Source: Chimonanthus salicifolius
Lineage: Eukaryota > Streptophyta > Magnoliopsida > Laurales > Calycanthaceae
NCBI GenBank assembly: GCA_013350335.1
Contig: CM023534.1
Span: 25,315,302 to 25,379,301 of the forward strand
DNA: 64,000 nt
Direction of reading: 5' to 3'
The position numbers were made by a program, and so were the translations under genes. Under the pieces are notes generated by a model. It ran no database searches. It was not told the origin of the DNA and saw only the letters and a list, made by a program, of their open reading frames with translations. Positions 12,078 through 23,883 of this stretch are shown here, in pieces (the stretch's first letter is position 1; every line of letters begins with the position of its first letter).

Positions 12078-13205
12078 GTGGGATATCTAGAATGGTGGGA
12101 TCATAGTCGTGCTTCCCGAAAAAAGAAGACCGTATCTACCACTATTGTTGAAACAAAGACAGATGATGATGCTGTTAAAAAGACCTCAGCATTAGTAGCA
12201 ATTACAGATAATGGTGGTAAGTTTTTTAATATTTCTACACTTGTTTCTAATAGTACATGGATAATTGATTCTGGTGCTACAGATCATATGACATTTGATT
12301 CTAAACAGGTTACACCTCTTAAACCGTCCTCACAAAAAATTGTTTCCACTGCTAATGGTAATACGACCCCAGTTATTGGGGAAGGATCTTTGACTCTCAC
12401 TGATATTTTGAATGTAGATTCTGTTTTAGTTGTTCTATCTTTATAATATAACATTTTGTTAGTTTCCCAAATAACCATAGTCTTATCTTGTGTTGTGATT
12501 TTTTGACCTGATTTTTGTGTTTTTAAGGACATCCGAACAAAACAGACGATTGGTTGTGGTATTAGACGAGGGAAGCTATATTACTTGGACTTGGTGTTAG
12601 GAAGTTCCGACAAATTACGACAAGTTTTTACAGTGAATGGCTATGAGAGGGAAAAGAAGAAATATGAAATCTGGCTATGGCATCGACGTATGGGGCATGC
12701 TTCATTCGGCTATCTAAAAAAATTATTTCCTAATTTATTTACAAAATTGGATGTTTCTAATTTCCGTTGTGATGTTTGTGAACTGGAGAAAAGTCATCGA
12801 ACTCCATTTCCATTAATTTTGAATAAAAGTCCACTTCCTTTTATGGTTATACATTCTGATGTCTGAAGTTCGTCCAAAGTCTCAACTTTAGGAGGATCAT
12901 GTTGGTTTGTTACTTTTATTGACGATTGTATAAGGATGATTTGGTTATGCTTAATGCAGTCTAAAAGTGAAGTGAATTTATTATTTCAAAAATTCCATAA
13001 AATGGTTGGAACTCAGTACAATGCACAAGTTAAGGTTCTCCGCAGTGACAAAGGTGGAAAATATCAGAGTTCTGAACTTCAGCAGTATTTGGAAGCACAC
13101 GGAACTATTCATCAAACTACTTATTCCAACACACCCTAGCAGAATGGAGTCGCCGAGTGAAAAAATCGACATTTATTGGAAATTGTTTGTACCTCATTGA
13201 TCGAA
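12078..13205 (+). pseudogene. Copia protease and N-terminal integrase, truncated
   Basis: The aspartic protease motif is clear (WIIDSGATDHM, about 12258-12290). After a frame change comes the pre-integrase domain (LWHRRMGHASFGYLKKL, about 12675) with its C-x2-C pair (RCDVCELEKSH). The integrase core has the first Asp region (VIHSDV, FIDDC) and a second (LRSDKGGKYQS), then a stop at 13138 and further stops. It ends near 13205, so the catalytic core is incomplete and about 80 codons are missing before the point where the inverted 3' half takes over. Confidence 0.85.
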
Positions 13206-13218
13206 GCCCATATGCATC

Positions 13219-13424
13219 TTAAAATTTAGGAACCAATTGGATTCCTCTTTTTTCATATATTTTGCTTAATGAGAACATTACAATTTATAGGATACAAACC
13301 TAGCTACAAATAATGAAACAGATTATACAATCCAGAAACAATAAGGAAATAAATCAATCCTATAGCTGTGCAATTAGTTATCCTGGCTGTAAAATCAATC
13401 AGTTATTCTGTAAAATCTTCAACA
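13219..13424 (-). repeat. 3' LTR of the inverted copia half
   Basis: The reverse complement starts TGTTGAAGATTTTACAG and matches the LTR at 10108. Read on the minus strand it is preceded by a polypurine tract containing TTGAGGGGGAG (about 13425-13438), as expected upstream of a copia 3' LTR. Confidence 0.88.
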
Positions 13425-13450
13425 CTCCCCCTCAAGTTGGTGCAGAGATA

Positions 13451-15482
13451 TCACACATGCCCAATTTTTCTAAAATTTATAAGAGCACTCATTTTGAGAC
13501 TACTTTGGTGAGAATGCCAGCCAACTGATCGAATCTTAGGTAACTCCAATATGCTCCCATCTAGCTTCTCCTTGATGAAGAATTTGTCCACCTCTATATT
13601 GTTTGTACGATCATGTTGAAGTAGATTGTGGGCAATATCACATGTAGCTTTATTATCACAATACAGTTGATTTGATTGCCTAGATGGGTAACCCAAATCT
13701 TGCAAGAGAAGTCTTAGCCACAATGTTTCACAAAGGCTAAGGGCCATTACCTCTGAATTCAGCTTTCTGCACTTGAGCTAGTAACAACATTTTATTTCTT
13801 TCTTCTCCATGTAACAAGATTACCACCTACAAAGGTAAAGTAACCAGAAGTCGATCGCTTATCATCTATTGCTCCAGCCCTAGCCAGCATCAGTATATGC
13901 ATTTATGCGGTGGTAATCTATACTTTTAGTGATCAGAATTCCCTTTCCAGGTGCAGACTTCAAATACGTTAAAATGCACATGACTACATTCATATGTTGC
14001 TCTCTAGGATTATGCATAAATTGGCTGACCATACTCAATGCATAAGCAAGATCCGGTCCTTGTGTGTGCTAAGTACATCAGTCTCCCTACAAGTCTCTGG
14101 TATCTTTCTTTATCAGTTGGAACTCCCTCTAGCTCAACATATAACTTCAAGCCTTCTTCCACCTGTGTATCAGTAGGTTGACATTCTGACATGCCAGTTT
14201 CATGTATGCCTTCATTGGATCTAAACACCTCGATCCCAAGAAAATATTTCAAGGAACCAAGGTCCTTCATTTCGAATTCTCTGGACAAGTACTCTTGTAG
14301 TGCCTTCCTTTCTGCTGGATCATTTCCTCTAACTAGCATTTCATCTACATATATAATGAGCGCAGTGACCATACCCTGTTGTTTCTTCAGAAATAAAGTG
14401 TGGTCTGAATTGCTCTAATGGTAGTGAAATGCTATCATGGACTTTGTGAACCTTCCAAACCATGCTCTCGGAGATTGTTTCAATCCGTACAATGATTTCT
14501 TCAATCTACACACCTTCTGACTGTGTCTTTCCGGTGTCATGCACCTTGGTGGGAGATCCATATAAATTTCTTCAGATAATTCTCCATTTAGAAAGGCATT
14601 CTTCACATCAAATTGTTGTAATGGCCAATCCAAGTTTGCAGCTAAAGACAACAATACTCGAACAATGTTGATTTTAGCTACAGGTGCAAATGTCTCTGTA
14701 TAGTCGATCCCATAGGTTTAGGTGTACCCTTTTGCCTCCAGTCTTGTTTTAAATCTTTCAATCATGCCATCTGCCTTTTAATTCACAGTGTAAATCCATC
14801 GACATCCCATTGGTTTCTTTCCTGGTGGGCAATTAGCGAGATTCCATGTTTCATTTTTCTGTAAGGCATTCATTTCCTCGTTCATAATAGCTTTCCACCT
14901 TGGGTCACCTATAGCTTCCTGTACACTGTTAGGAATAGCTACAGTAAATAATTGATTTACAAATGATTGATTTAATTCAGAAAAATGGTGGTTAGACACA
15001 TAATGACTCATAGGATATTTAACTTTACTAGAAAGTTCAAGTTTATATGTGCGTTTAGGAATGCCTCTGGTGTGACGTTGTGGTAGTTGTCTCTGTAGTG
15101 GCTCAGACAGTATATCAGGAAACATCCTCAGTAAACGATTGGTGTGATATATCAATGAGAGGGTCGCTCGACTGATGGATATGGACTTATACCTTCTGGT
15201 AGTTTCACTCATTCAGTTTCTAGGGCGTTCATCACCACTTTGATCCAAAGTTATACCACTCAAATCCAACTCACCCACATCCTGGTTGCAAGAATCAAGG
15301 GATTCATTTTCCGCAGAAGTCTGATACTCGTAGTTTAGAAAGTCATAATCTAGAGTCTGAATTTCCCTCTGGTATTCCCCATGAAGTTCAGGCCCAGACA
15401 AAAAATATATTAAATTTTCATGGAGAATCACATCCATTGTGATAAACATACGTTGAGTTGGAGGATGATAACATCGGTACCC
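13451..15482 (-). pseudogene. Copia reverse transcriptase and RNase H, broken
   Basis: On the minus strand the reading begins near 15482 with the region after integrase (RMFITMDVILHEN). It continues through the pre-RT linker (WKAIMNEEMNALQKNETW, about 14900) into RT: FDVKNAFLNGELSEEIYM (about 14610), SLYGLKQSPRAW (about 14480) and the catalytic box, here YVDEM instead of YVDDM (about 14345). RNase H follows (YCDNKATCDIAHN at about 13660). Several stops and frameshifts separate these pieces. The changed second Asp of the RT active site alone would be expected to abolish activity. Confidence 0.88.
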
Positions 15483-16300
15483 ACAACCAGTCGCTGCTAC
15501 TTCTGTGATTGTCGTCTTTGCAGTGTCGCAGCACGGTGCTCTCCCCCCCCCCCCACAATTCTCCCATCTTTCCTTGTTGTCAACATCTTAAACGTTTGAA
15601 CGGTCCCCTATTTGTTCCCCTTTTGACCCAATGCTAAATACAAGGGAGATGGTTCGAACGTTCTAAAATACGTTCGGACAGGTCCTTTCCAATAGCAAAC
15701 GGATGTAAAAGTCTTCTAAACTAATGTTAGAACAAAAACAAGAGGGTAACACGGGAATTTTGCACAAAAATTTGAAATCCCATGTCTACTAAAAGAAATA
15801 TCCCGACACTCTTTTAAAAACTCACAAGTTTTAGATGTTCAAAATTTGGGATCTCAAAAGCACGGTTTCACAGAGTAAAGATTTTTAATTCTTGAAAAAC
15901 TTGAATGCAAATATTGTCACTATCGTGAAATTAATGTCCATAATAAATTAATGAGGCCCGTAGAGAGGTTTATGCTAAAGAGTCATTTTATATTAAAAAA
16001 TGTAGGCCAAATGTTTAGAATTCACATGCATATTATGTGAAGAAGTCTTTTATTCGATTCACTCAACTCGCCATTTCCCAATGAACTTAATCAAACTACC
16101 CCATGTGTGATTGAAAAATTTACACATACCCCGATGATTAATTGAGTTAGACGTCTGGACACCTTGGTAACCAAAATATATATATATATATATATATTTT
16201 CTCAACATTAAAAAAGAGTAAAATGATTTAATAGGGTTCATTTTATAGTTAACATGATGATCTATCTATCGTTCCCATTGAAAACAAAAAAAAAAATGTT
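15483..16300. other. Intergenic DNA, microsatellite near the end
   Basis: No gene recognised. A run of twelve C lies near 15543-15554. An (AT)n microsatellite occupies about 16175-16198. The stretch 16301-16308 (ATTGTAAG) is the left target duplication of the hAT element. Confidence 0.5.
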
Positions 16301-16308
16301 ATTGTAAG

Positions 16309-16870
16309 CAGGGGTTATAATATCGGCGATACAAAACGTATCGACCGATATGTATCGGTTTTTAAGGATAGAACAATATTGGACGATACGTATTGTATCG
16401 GCCGTTCAAAAAGGTTATCGGCCGATATGACTGATAAACGGTCCAAAATATCAGTCACCATATCGGCCGATATGTATAAAATTCAGTTTTTAAAATTTAT
16501 TTCCTTTTTAAAAAAAAAACAAAAAACAATATCGCCCGATATATCGGTTCACATATCGCCCGATATTGTATTTATCGGGCTAGAAAAAGTGCTTAAAAAA
16601 AAATTCCAATATCGGTTATGGGTCCCACACGATATCGGCGATATAATGTCCGAATATCGGCCGATATATCTACCGTTTATCGGTAAACAATATAGGCCGA
16701 TATTTCTATTTATCGGTTTTTAAGAGATTTTTTTTTAAAATTAAAAGTATTAATATCGGTCATGGGGCCCACTGTTTATCGGCGATATTATGATGGTATA
16801 TCGAGTGACGTATCACGGACGATATATCGCGCGATATATTGGTCAAAATATCGCCTGATAATCCCGGCCC
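16309..16870 (+). repeat. Subterminal array of TATCGGCCGATA-like palindromes
   Basis: About two dozen copies of short palindromic words such as ATCGGCCGATAT and ATCGACCGATAT, in both orientations. The first ~200 bp (16313-16510) recur as an inverted copy at about 22905-23087 inside the neighbouring element. This is the expected form of transposase binding sites at a hAT end. Confidence 0.75.
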
Positions 16871-17559
16871 CATCAACTCCAACAGCCTGTGAGATTCTTG
16901 CTGCTTCCCACGCCTGAATTTTTTATTAATTTTTTGAAAACTCGTGAATTGAAACCGGCCAAACTCCTCTATTATTAAACGACCTTATACATGTCTTCAT
17001 TCAGACACTGAATCATTCAGAAACCCACTCATCCAGCGGTGATTTTTTCTAACTCCATCCCCATCTAACATTCCTTCATCCGGTTTCATTGGAAAAGAGT
17101 GTATATTTGGCTGATTTTAGAAGATCCAATCCGTTCAAAGTATATTTCATAGATAGATCTTCATTTCCTGTAAGTTTTTATTCCATTTTTTTTAAGCCTT
17201 TTCATCTAAATGTTTTATGGTTTTAATGTATACTTCAATATTTAATGCATTTCTTGTAATATCTTATTATTTTAGAAATATGAATTATTAATTATTGTTA
17301 GTGATTGAATGATTTATTTGTGCTTAAACATTTAGCATAGAAGTTATTATGAATGTATGTTATTTTTTTCATGCAGAATAATAGTTTTTTGCATTTTGTT
17401 TTTATTTTCTAAAGTAAAATGGCCCCTATATGTACAAAATATTATAAGAAATAGTAATTATTGGGAAAAATTGCTGATTTTTTTTATAAACCACCCCTTT
17501 GATTTTAGAAAGAAGGTTATGTGAAAAAATATAAATTTCTTGCAATGTGATTATTTATT

Positions 17560-18575
17560 TTAAATGTTTAAACAAAAACCTTGATTTCATGTGATAAATT
17601 GCCAAAAAATATGTAAATGTATAAAAAGGAAAATGAAATTTTTTTAAACCCTCTCAGTGTTTTGTGTTTGTGGACTGTAAAAAATTTCAGTTTGACAGCA
17701 GATGATGCTTTTTTTTTTTCATTTTATCATTTAATCCCCATTTTCATATTATAAATTGCCAAAAAATATGTAACTGTATAAAAAAATATGAATTGTTTTT
17801 TATCCAACCCTCTCAATGTGTACTAGTTGTGGACTATAAACAATTTCTGTTTGACAATAGATGATGCTTTTTTTTTTATTCTATCATTTAATCCCCCATT
17901 TTCATGTGATAAATTGCCAAAAAATATGTAAATGTATCAAAAAAATATGATTTTTTTTTAAACCAACCCTCTCAGTGTGTAGTATTTGTGGAATTTAAAA
18001 ATTTCAGTTTTACAGTAGATGAGGCTTTTTTCTTTCATTTTATCATTTAATTCCCCATTTTCATGTGATAAATTGCCAAAAAATATGTAAATGTATCAAA
18101 AAAATATGAATTTTTTTTAAACCAACCCTCTCAGTGTGTACTGATTGTGGACTGTAAAAATATTCTGTTTTAAAACAGATGATGCTTTTTTTTCATTTTA
18201 TCATTTAATCCCCCATTTTCATGTGATAAATTGCCAAAAAATATGTAAATGTATCAAAAAAATATAATTTTTTTTTAAACCAACCCTCTCAGTGTGTACT
18301 GGTTGTGGACTGTAAAAAATTTCAGTTTGACAGGAGATGATGCTTTTTTTTTTTTCATTTTATCATTTAATCCCCATTTCCATGTAATAAATTGCCAAAA
18401 AATATGTAAATGTATAAAAAAATATGATTTTTTTTTAAACCAACCCTCTTAGTGTGTAGTATTTGTTGACTGAAAAAAATTTAGTTTGACAGCAGATGAT
18501 GCTTTGTTTTCATTTTATTATTTAATCCCCCATTTACATGTCATAAATTATCAAAAAATATGTAAATGTGACTAT
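17560..18575 (+). repeat. 159-bp minisatellite, about six copies
   Basis: The anchor CCCTCTCA(G/A)TG occurs at 17649, 17808, 17967, 18126 and 18284, with a variant at 18444, giving periods of 158-160 bp. Each unit also contains AATTGCCAAAAAATATGTAA and a long T run. The array lies inside a putative leader intron of the transposase gene (donor GTAAGT at 17170, acceptor AACAG ending at 18605). Confidence 0.9.
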
Positions 18576-18607
18576 TTTTTATAATTTTGTGCATTTGTTA
18601 AACAGTA

Positions 18608-21600
18608 ATGGCAAAGAACAAAGAAGATCCAGCATGGTCGTTCGATGAACGACATAGTAATAACAGACTGAAATGCAGCTTCTATGGAAAAATGATATCA
18701 GGAGGAATAACCCGTTTAAAGGAACATATAGTCGGAAAGACGGGAAATGTAAGAACTTGCAAACGCACACCAACACAAGCGCAACTTATTTGCCGGCAAC
18801 TATTGGAAGTCAATGCCAAAAAAAGGAAAATAAGGACTGAAGCAGAAGACCACGCTATAAGGTCACATAATGGTCGACTGCTTAGAAAGTGAACGGGAGG
18901 GCCAATACGTGCAAAATGTCATATCATCTTCAGAAGAGGATCCAGACGAGATGGAGGAGGACAAAGACATGTGGCGTGCAATGCGAATTAGTCGCCGCGA
19001 ACATGAGATAAGAGGGCATAGTAGGTGCAGGTTAATTTCTTTAAATTAATTATTTAATCTAACAAAAGCAATTATATTAAAATGACAAATAATGAATTCT
19101 TCTTCTCTACACAAGGACTGCGAGTGGATCATCCAGACAAAAATCTGGAATTATGGGATGATGGCAGTTCCATTAAAAATGCATTCAAAGGAGGACAAAG
19201 AGCAACTACTGAACGCTACAGTGTGAATCCGGAGACAATTGGTGCTGGTGATCCAATATGGAACAGACCAATTTCATTGAAATAATGAAAAATAAATCAA
19301 TTAGACAGACAGTCGGCAAAACAATTCATTGGGACGGCAGTCACTAAGTATTTCTCCGATAGCCACCGACCATTGAGGGAAATTGAAAATCCATATTTTA
19401 AAGCTTTGTGCTATGCATCCAGCAATTGCTGAACCGTAATATCACATTCCCATCGCCATATGAGATTTCTTCCACATTCATCCCGCGTGAAAAACAGCAG
19501 ATCCGAGAATGGGTAAATAATTTTAAGTCTTCTTGGGAGGATACGGGAGTAACCCTTATGTCTGATGGCTGAAAGAGTGACGATAACCGGAGTATCGTTA
19601 ACTTCCTAATTTATAATCAATGTGGTACAATGTTTCATAAATCGTAGGACAAATAGGGCCGAACAAATGATGGAGATTTTCTTTATAGCTTGATGTTGTC
19701 TGTCTGTGAAGAAATTAGACCTGAGAATGTTGTCCAAATTGTAACGGACAATGGACTAGGCTATAAGTTGGGAGGGAGGAAGGTCGAGAACACATACCCA
19801 TGGATCTTATGGACCCCCTGTGCGGCCCACTGCATAGACTTGATCCTCAAAGATTTTGCTAATATGAGGGAATTTGGGAACCTAATTGAGTGGTGTAAGG
19901 ACATTACCACATTTATATACAATTATGTTAAAATCTTAGAAGGTAATGAGGAAGTACACGAAGCGTCATGAACTACTGCGACCTGCAGTAACACGTTTCG
20001 CCACAATATTTCTTACTATGCAGAGCTTCTTAAGAAGCAAGATAGAATTGATGAAGATGGTGAGAAGCAGGTCATTTGCGAATGCGTTCGACATGAGGAA
20101 TGCTGAACACGTAAGATATTATCAAAACATTACACACCTATTTGTATCTAAAGTGTTCTGGGACAGTATCGTATATTCCATCAACATCTATGCTCTCATA
20201 GTCACAGCACTCCGATTTGTAGACGGAGACAAGAAGCCGATGCTCCTCTATATCTTTGAATGCATCATAAAGGCTAAAACTGAAGTTGCGAAAGTTAATC
20301 TTCCGGATCAATTCATGGAAATCATCAACGAGAGAATTAATCAGTTTTTCATCTCAAACCCACAGTTCGTTGCAGGTTAGTTTTTCATTTGTTAGTGTGT
20401 TTATATCTTATTATTGTGTATATCTTATATTTAGGTTAATCGCATTGTATTTCACTTGGCAGCATATTATTTGAATCCCTTTTCAAAGAAAGCTAATGAT
20501 TTAGGTTTAGACCTATCGAACGACTCAATTCGTAGCTGCGTAAGAAGGACGCTGGAGATTATGGGTGTCATGCATCCTAGTGAACGGACGACAGTGTTTT
20601 ATAGATGTATTACTTTCGTTCATTATGACCCAAATATTTTCGATAATTTGAAAGTTGTTCATTATCCGATAATACTAATTGTGCTTCTTTTTGTTTTGAA
20701 ATTACACAATTATGAGAACCGCTTGAAGTCATTTGCAGATGAAGCTGCCGACGTTACGTTGAAAGAGACGGCGACGATGAGTGCTAGACAGTGGTGAACA
20801 TATTTTGGCAACAACTTACCTGTATTGAGGAAATATGCCACCAAGCTGATGAGCCAGACGTGCAGTGCAACCAACTACGAGCGAAACTGGTTGACATTTA
20901 AATATGTCCACAGCAAGCCTCGAAACAGATTATCGTCTCAAAGACTAAATGATTTAGTGTACCTGCACTGTAATCAGAGGTTGAGGGCAAGGAATTTGAG
21001 GAGGTACCCCGAGCTGACGCGGGAAGATGCCGAAGATTTGTTCGTCCCTATCGACGTCGAGTCTCTATTCACCTATAATGAACCAATGAATAAATGGATC
21101 GAAGAGGAAGAACAACTTATACTTCATGATCTAGATATATCTTTTTTATATCAAAGTATAAAGTTGGGAGAATTGCAGGATTCCGAGGAAAGAGACAGAA
21201 AATGACGATCGCCGCCATTCAATCAATATGTCCCGCCCTCCAAATGCGGGTCTGTAACGTCAAATAAGTAGAAGGATGGCACCAAGTCGTCATTCTGTCA
21301 GTGAGCAGCCCATTGGGACAACCAGGAGAATATAGCTTTTCACAGAAGGAGGAGATTCAATCAGAGGAAAAGAACATGTTGTTCCGAGCAGCTAACCTAG
21401 CAGGTGTGATTATAGGGTCGGCTAGATCTGATTCAGTCTACAAATGATGGTAATGGGTCAGATGATGGATTCGATTTTAGTCATCAAAATATTGTTCTGA
21501 ATGTTGAGCCTGAAAATCCACTGGGGTATTATCCTGACATGAGTGAAGTCCATCACCGATAGGAGGATAGACAACATACACCTCCTCATGGCGGAACAAA

Positions 21601-21883
21601 CATGTCCGGTCAGAGTGAATGATATATATCATTTGGATATATGCCCATAGGATATTTTGGTCAATCGAGCTATGGTCACTTGGACACGGACTCATTGTCC
21701 AGTAATATGCAGTCCATGTCCATTTCTGATCGCCAGTCGCAGCCCTCCTCCGATAGTTGGCAGTATTACAATCCATCGTCAACATCCGACTACACGTCTA
21801 ATGATGAGCGGTTTCCAGAAGAGATGTATGTAAGATTTTATTTCCACGTGCCCAGTTATCCATATGAAGAGCTTGATCCATAG
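18608..21883 (+). pseudogene. hAT transposase (BED zinc finger, DUF659, hAT dimerisation), broken
   Basis: The protein would bind the element ends and cut and paste the transposon in the nucleus. ATG 18608 follows a likely intron (17170-18605); the exon before it (about 16870-17169) would be 5' UTR. Seen in order: a BED finger (LKCSFYGKMISGGITRLKEH) whose second Cys is Tyr, then a frameshift near 18865; DUF659 (WEDTGVTLMSDG, VVQIVTDNG, LWTPCAAHCIDLILKD, about 19530-19860); a probable small intron (20376-20462); and the C-terminal hAT domain (about 20780-21000), where the first conserved Trp is followed by a stop (TGA at 20795). An acidic and Ser-rich tail runs to 21883. Multiple stops make this a pseudogene; the fold assignment is confident. 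Confidence 0.88.
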
Positions 21884-22671
21884 TAATATTACATTTTCTT
21901 TTAGAAAATTTGGTCAAGCTTTGATATATTTGGTGAAACTCAAGTGATTTCAAGTTTTCAACTTTGAGTATTAGCACAACCATTATTATTAGATTTAATA
22001 TATTATCCTTAAATCCATTAAAATTTATGCCTCTAAGATTAAGAATTTAAAAAATTAGATAGATTAAAATACAACAACCATTTAAAAAAAGCATAATACT
22101 AATCACTAAATTTATCATAAATTTCTTACATTCTTTTTCATAATTTTAATAGAATTTTATAAAAATTGGGATCTTACTTTCTAGAATTTTGTATTTTGAT
22201 TTTTATTTTGTACTTTTATTATTTAAGAGACTTACGTTATTGATGGTAAAATATTTCTTTAATTGATGATGTTAGCTTTTAAATGAGATCTTAAATGTAT
22301 ATTATTAATTGTTTTATCTTAAATTAGCATAAAAATATGTAAAATGCTTAATCACTAAATTTATCAAAAAAAGTTTACATATTTTTTCATAATTAAAAAA
22401 AAAATATCACTTCTCTTCATTTTATTGTTAATTTTAATATTAATCGTATTCGAAACTTAAATAAGTAATTTGAATATGTATATCACCGATATTTAATGAA
22501 AAAGATTACCTTTTCAAAAAGCCTCAAATTTTCTAAAATTACCATAAAATTTTCAGACCAAAATACAAATATATGAAAATATCAAAGGAGAGAAAAACTT
22601 ATAGGTAAGCCATTTTTTATACCCTTGATTGTAAGAGCTTGCGATTTTATGTAAGCGTCAACATGTTGAAC

Positions 22672-23473
22672 CAGGGGTTAAAAAAAACGCCCCGGCCGAT
22701 ATTTCAGGCCGATATGCAAATATCGGCCAATAATTTTCTCTCTCCCTCCGATATCGGCCATTTCTCTCTCCTCCGATATCGGAACCATGAAAACAGTGAA
22801 AAACCGTGAAGAACCGCAAAAAACCGTGAAAGCCGTATCGAGAAAGCAGTAAAAATCCGTGAAGAACCGTAGAAAACCATGAAAAACCGTATTGATTTTT
22901 TAAAAAAAATTAAAAAAATAACTTTTAAATACCAATATTTGTACATATCGACCGATATGGTGACCGATATTGCGGACCGAATATTGACCATATCAGGCGA
23001 TATTCGTTTTGTACGGCCGATACATATCGTATCGACCGATATTGCTTGGTCTTAAAAAACCGATACATATCGACCGATACAATATGTATGGTTAAATATT
23101 TCTTTAATGGATGATGTTAGCTTTTAAATGAGATCTTAAATGTATATTATTAATTAGTTTTATCTTAAATTAGTATAAAAATATATAAAATACTTAATCA
23201 CTAATTTTATCAAAAAAAATTTACATATTTTTTCATAATTTAAAAAAAAATTATCACTTCTCTTCATTTTATTGTTAATTTTAATATTAATTGTATTCGA
23301 AACTTAATTAAGTAATTTGCAATATGTATATCACCGATATTTAATGAAAAAATTATATTTTCAAGAAGCCTCAAATTTTTTGAAATTACCATAAACTTTT
23401 CGGATCAAAATACAAATATATGAAAATATCAAAGGAGAGAAAAACTTATAGGTAAGCCCTTTTTATACCCCTG
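22672..23473. mobile_element. Non-autonomous hAT relative (element B), 802 bp
   Basis: It starts CAGGGGTTAAAA (22672) and ends TATACCCCTG (23473), perfect CAGGGG/CCCCTG ends. Its right ~380 bp (from about 23093) match the right end of element A (from about 22247). Its middle (about 22905-23087) is an inverted copy of the left end of element A. It is preceded by TGTTGAAC (22664-22671) but followed by ATTGTAAG (23474-23481), which is the target duplication of element A. It has no coding capacity. Confidence 0.82.
22785..22905. repeat. Short tandem motif AAAACCGTGAAGAACC-like
   Basis: About eight degenerate copies of a 12-16-base word (CCGTGAAGAACC, CCGTGAAAAACC and variants) lie inside element B. 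Related non-coding hAT ends do not show it elsewhere in this window. Confidence 0.6.
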
Positions 23474-23481
23474 ATTGTAAG

Positions 23482-23883
23482 AGCTGCGATTTTAGGTAAG
23501 CGTTAACATGTTGAACAATGGTAAAGAATCGAAATTGATTCCATATAAGGGGCGATGGAGGAAAGCTAGTTAAGAGTATTTTCTAAACTAAACTGCTAAA
23601 ATGGTAAAGAAAAGACTCCAATTGCAAATAATTTGAAATGTTCGGGGTTGATATTACAATCATTGTAAATGTAGGGACTGATTAGCTGAAAATATAGGGA
23701 ACCGATTGCAACCCTTTATTTATTTAGTTATTTAACCACCACCATCTAGTCTTGAACGATCTACCTAGCCTCCAGACAATTCAATCTCACAAATGTTTCA
23801 GTCATGGGTTTCAACTATTGAGATTAATCCAATTAAACATGACAGCCATAATGCTATAACACCACAAACTACAATCGGCAGTC
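23482..23883. other. Spacer between hAT elements and the EXS gene
   Basis: The first 35 bases repeat the flank found at 22636-22671 (GCGATTTT..GTAAGCGT and following), i.e. the original insertion-site DNA. The rest is unremarkable and probably lies just beyond the 3' end of the EXS gene. Confidence 0.5.

Larger units (their letters stand above)
10108..13218 (+). mobile_element. 5' half of a Ty1/copia retrotransposon
   Basis: It comprises a 5' LTR (10108 to about 10304), a primer site, a ~930-bp untranslated leader, gag, protease and the first part of integrase. The coding part breaks off in integrase near 13205, directly against the outer end of an oppositely oriented LTR. Stops and frameshifts make it inactive. 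The leader contains the same ~20-bp purine-rich segment twice, 55 bp apart (from 10449 and 10504). The missing RT/RNase H half lies in inverted orientation at 13219-15482. Confidence 0.85.
13219..15482 (-). mobile_element. Inverted 3' half of the copia element
   Basis: It contains everything the plus-strand half lacks except about 80 codons of integrase: RT, RNase H, polypurine tract and 3' LTR. LTR similarity indicates the same family. Together the two halves resemble one element whose 3' part is flipped; two separate truncated copies remain possible. Confidence 0.75.
16309..22627 (+). mobile_element. hAT-superfamily DNA transposon with decayed transposase (element A)
   Basis: Left end CAGGGGTTATAA (from 16309) pairs with right end TTATACCCTTG (to 22627). 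The flanks carry a perfect 8-bp duplication ATTGTAAG (16301-16308 and 22628-22635), which is diagnostic for hAT. The left ~560 bp is packed with TATCGGCCGATA-type palindromes, the kind of subterminal repeats hAT transposases bind. It encodes a BED/DUF659/hAT-dimerisation protein, now broken. A 159-bp minisatellite fills the leader intron of that gene. Confidence 0.88.

Noticed and set aside
17560..18575. CRISPR-like array
   Set aside because: The units are long (159 bp), contiguous, AT-rich and without unique spacers. This is a plant minisatellite.
22247..23516. Simple tandem duplication of ~430 bp flanking a MITE
   Set aside because: The ends coincide with hAT termini and 8-bp duplications, so two elements plus a shared flank explain it better.
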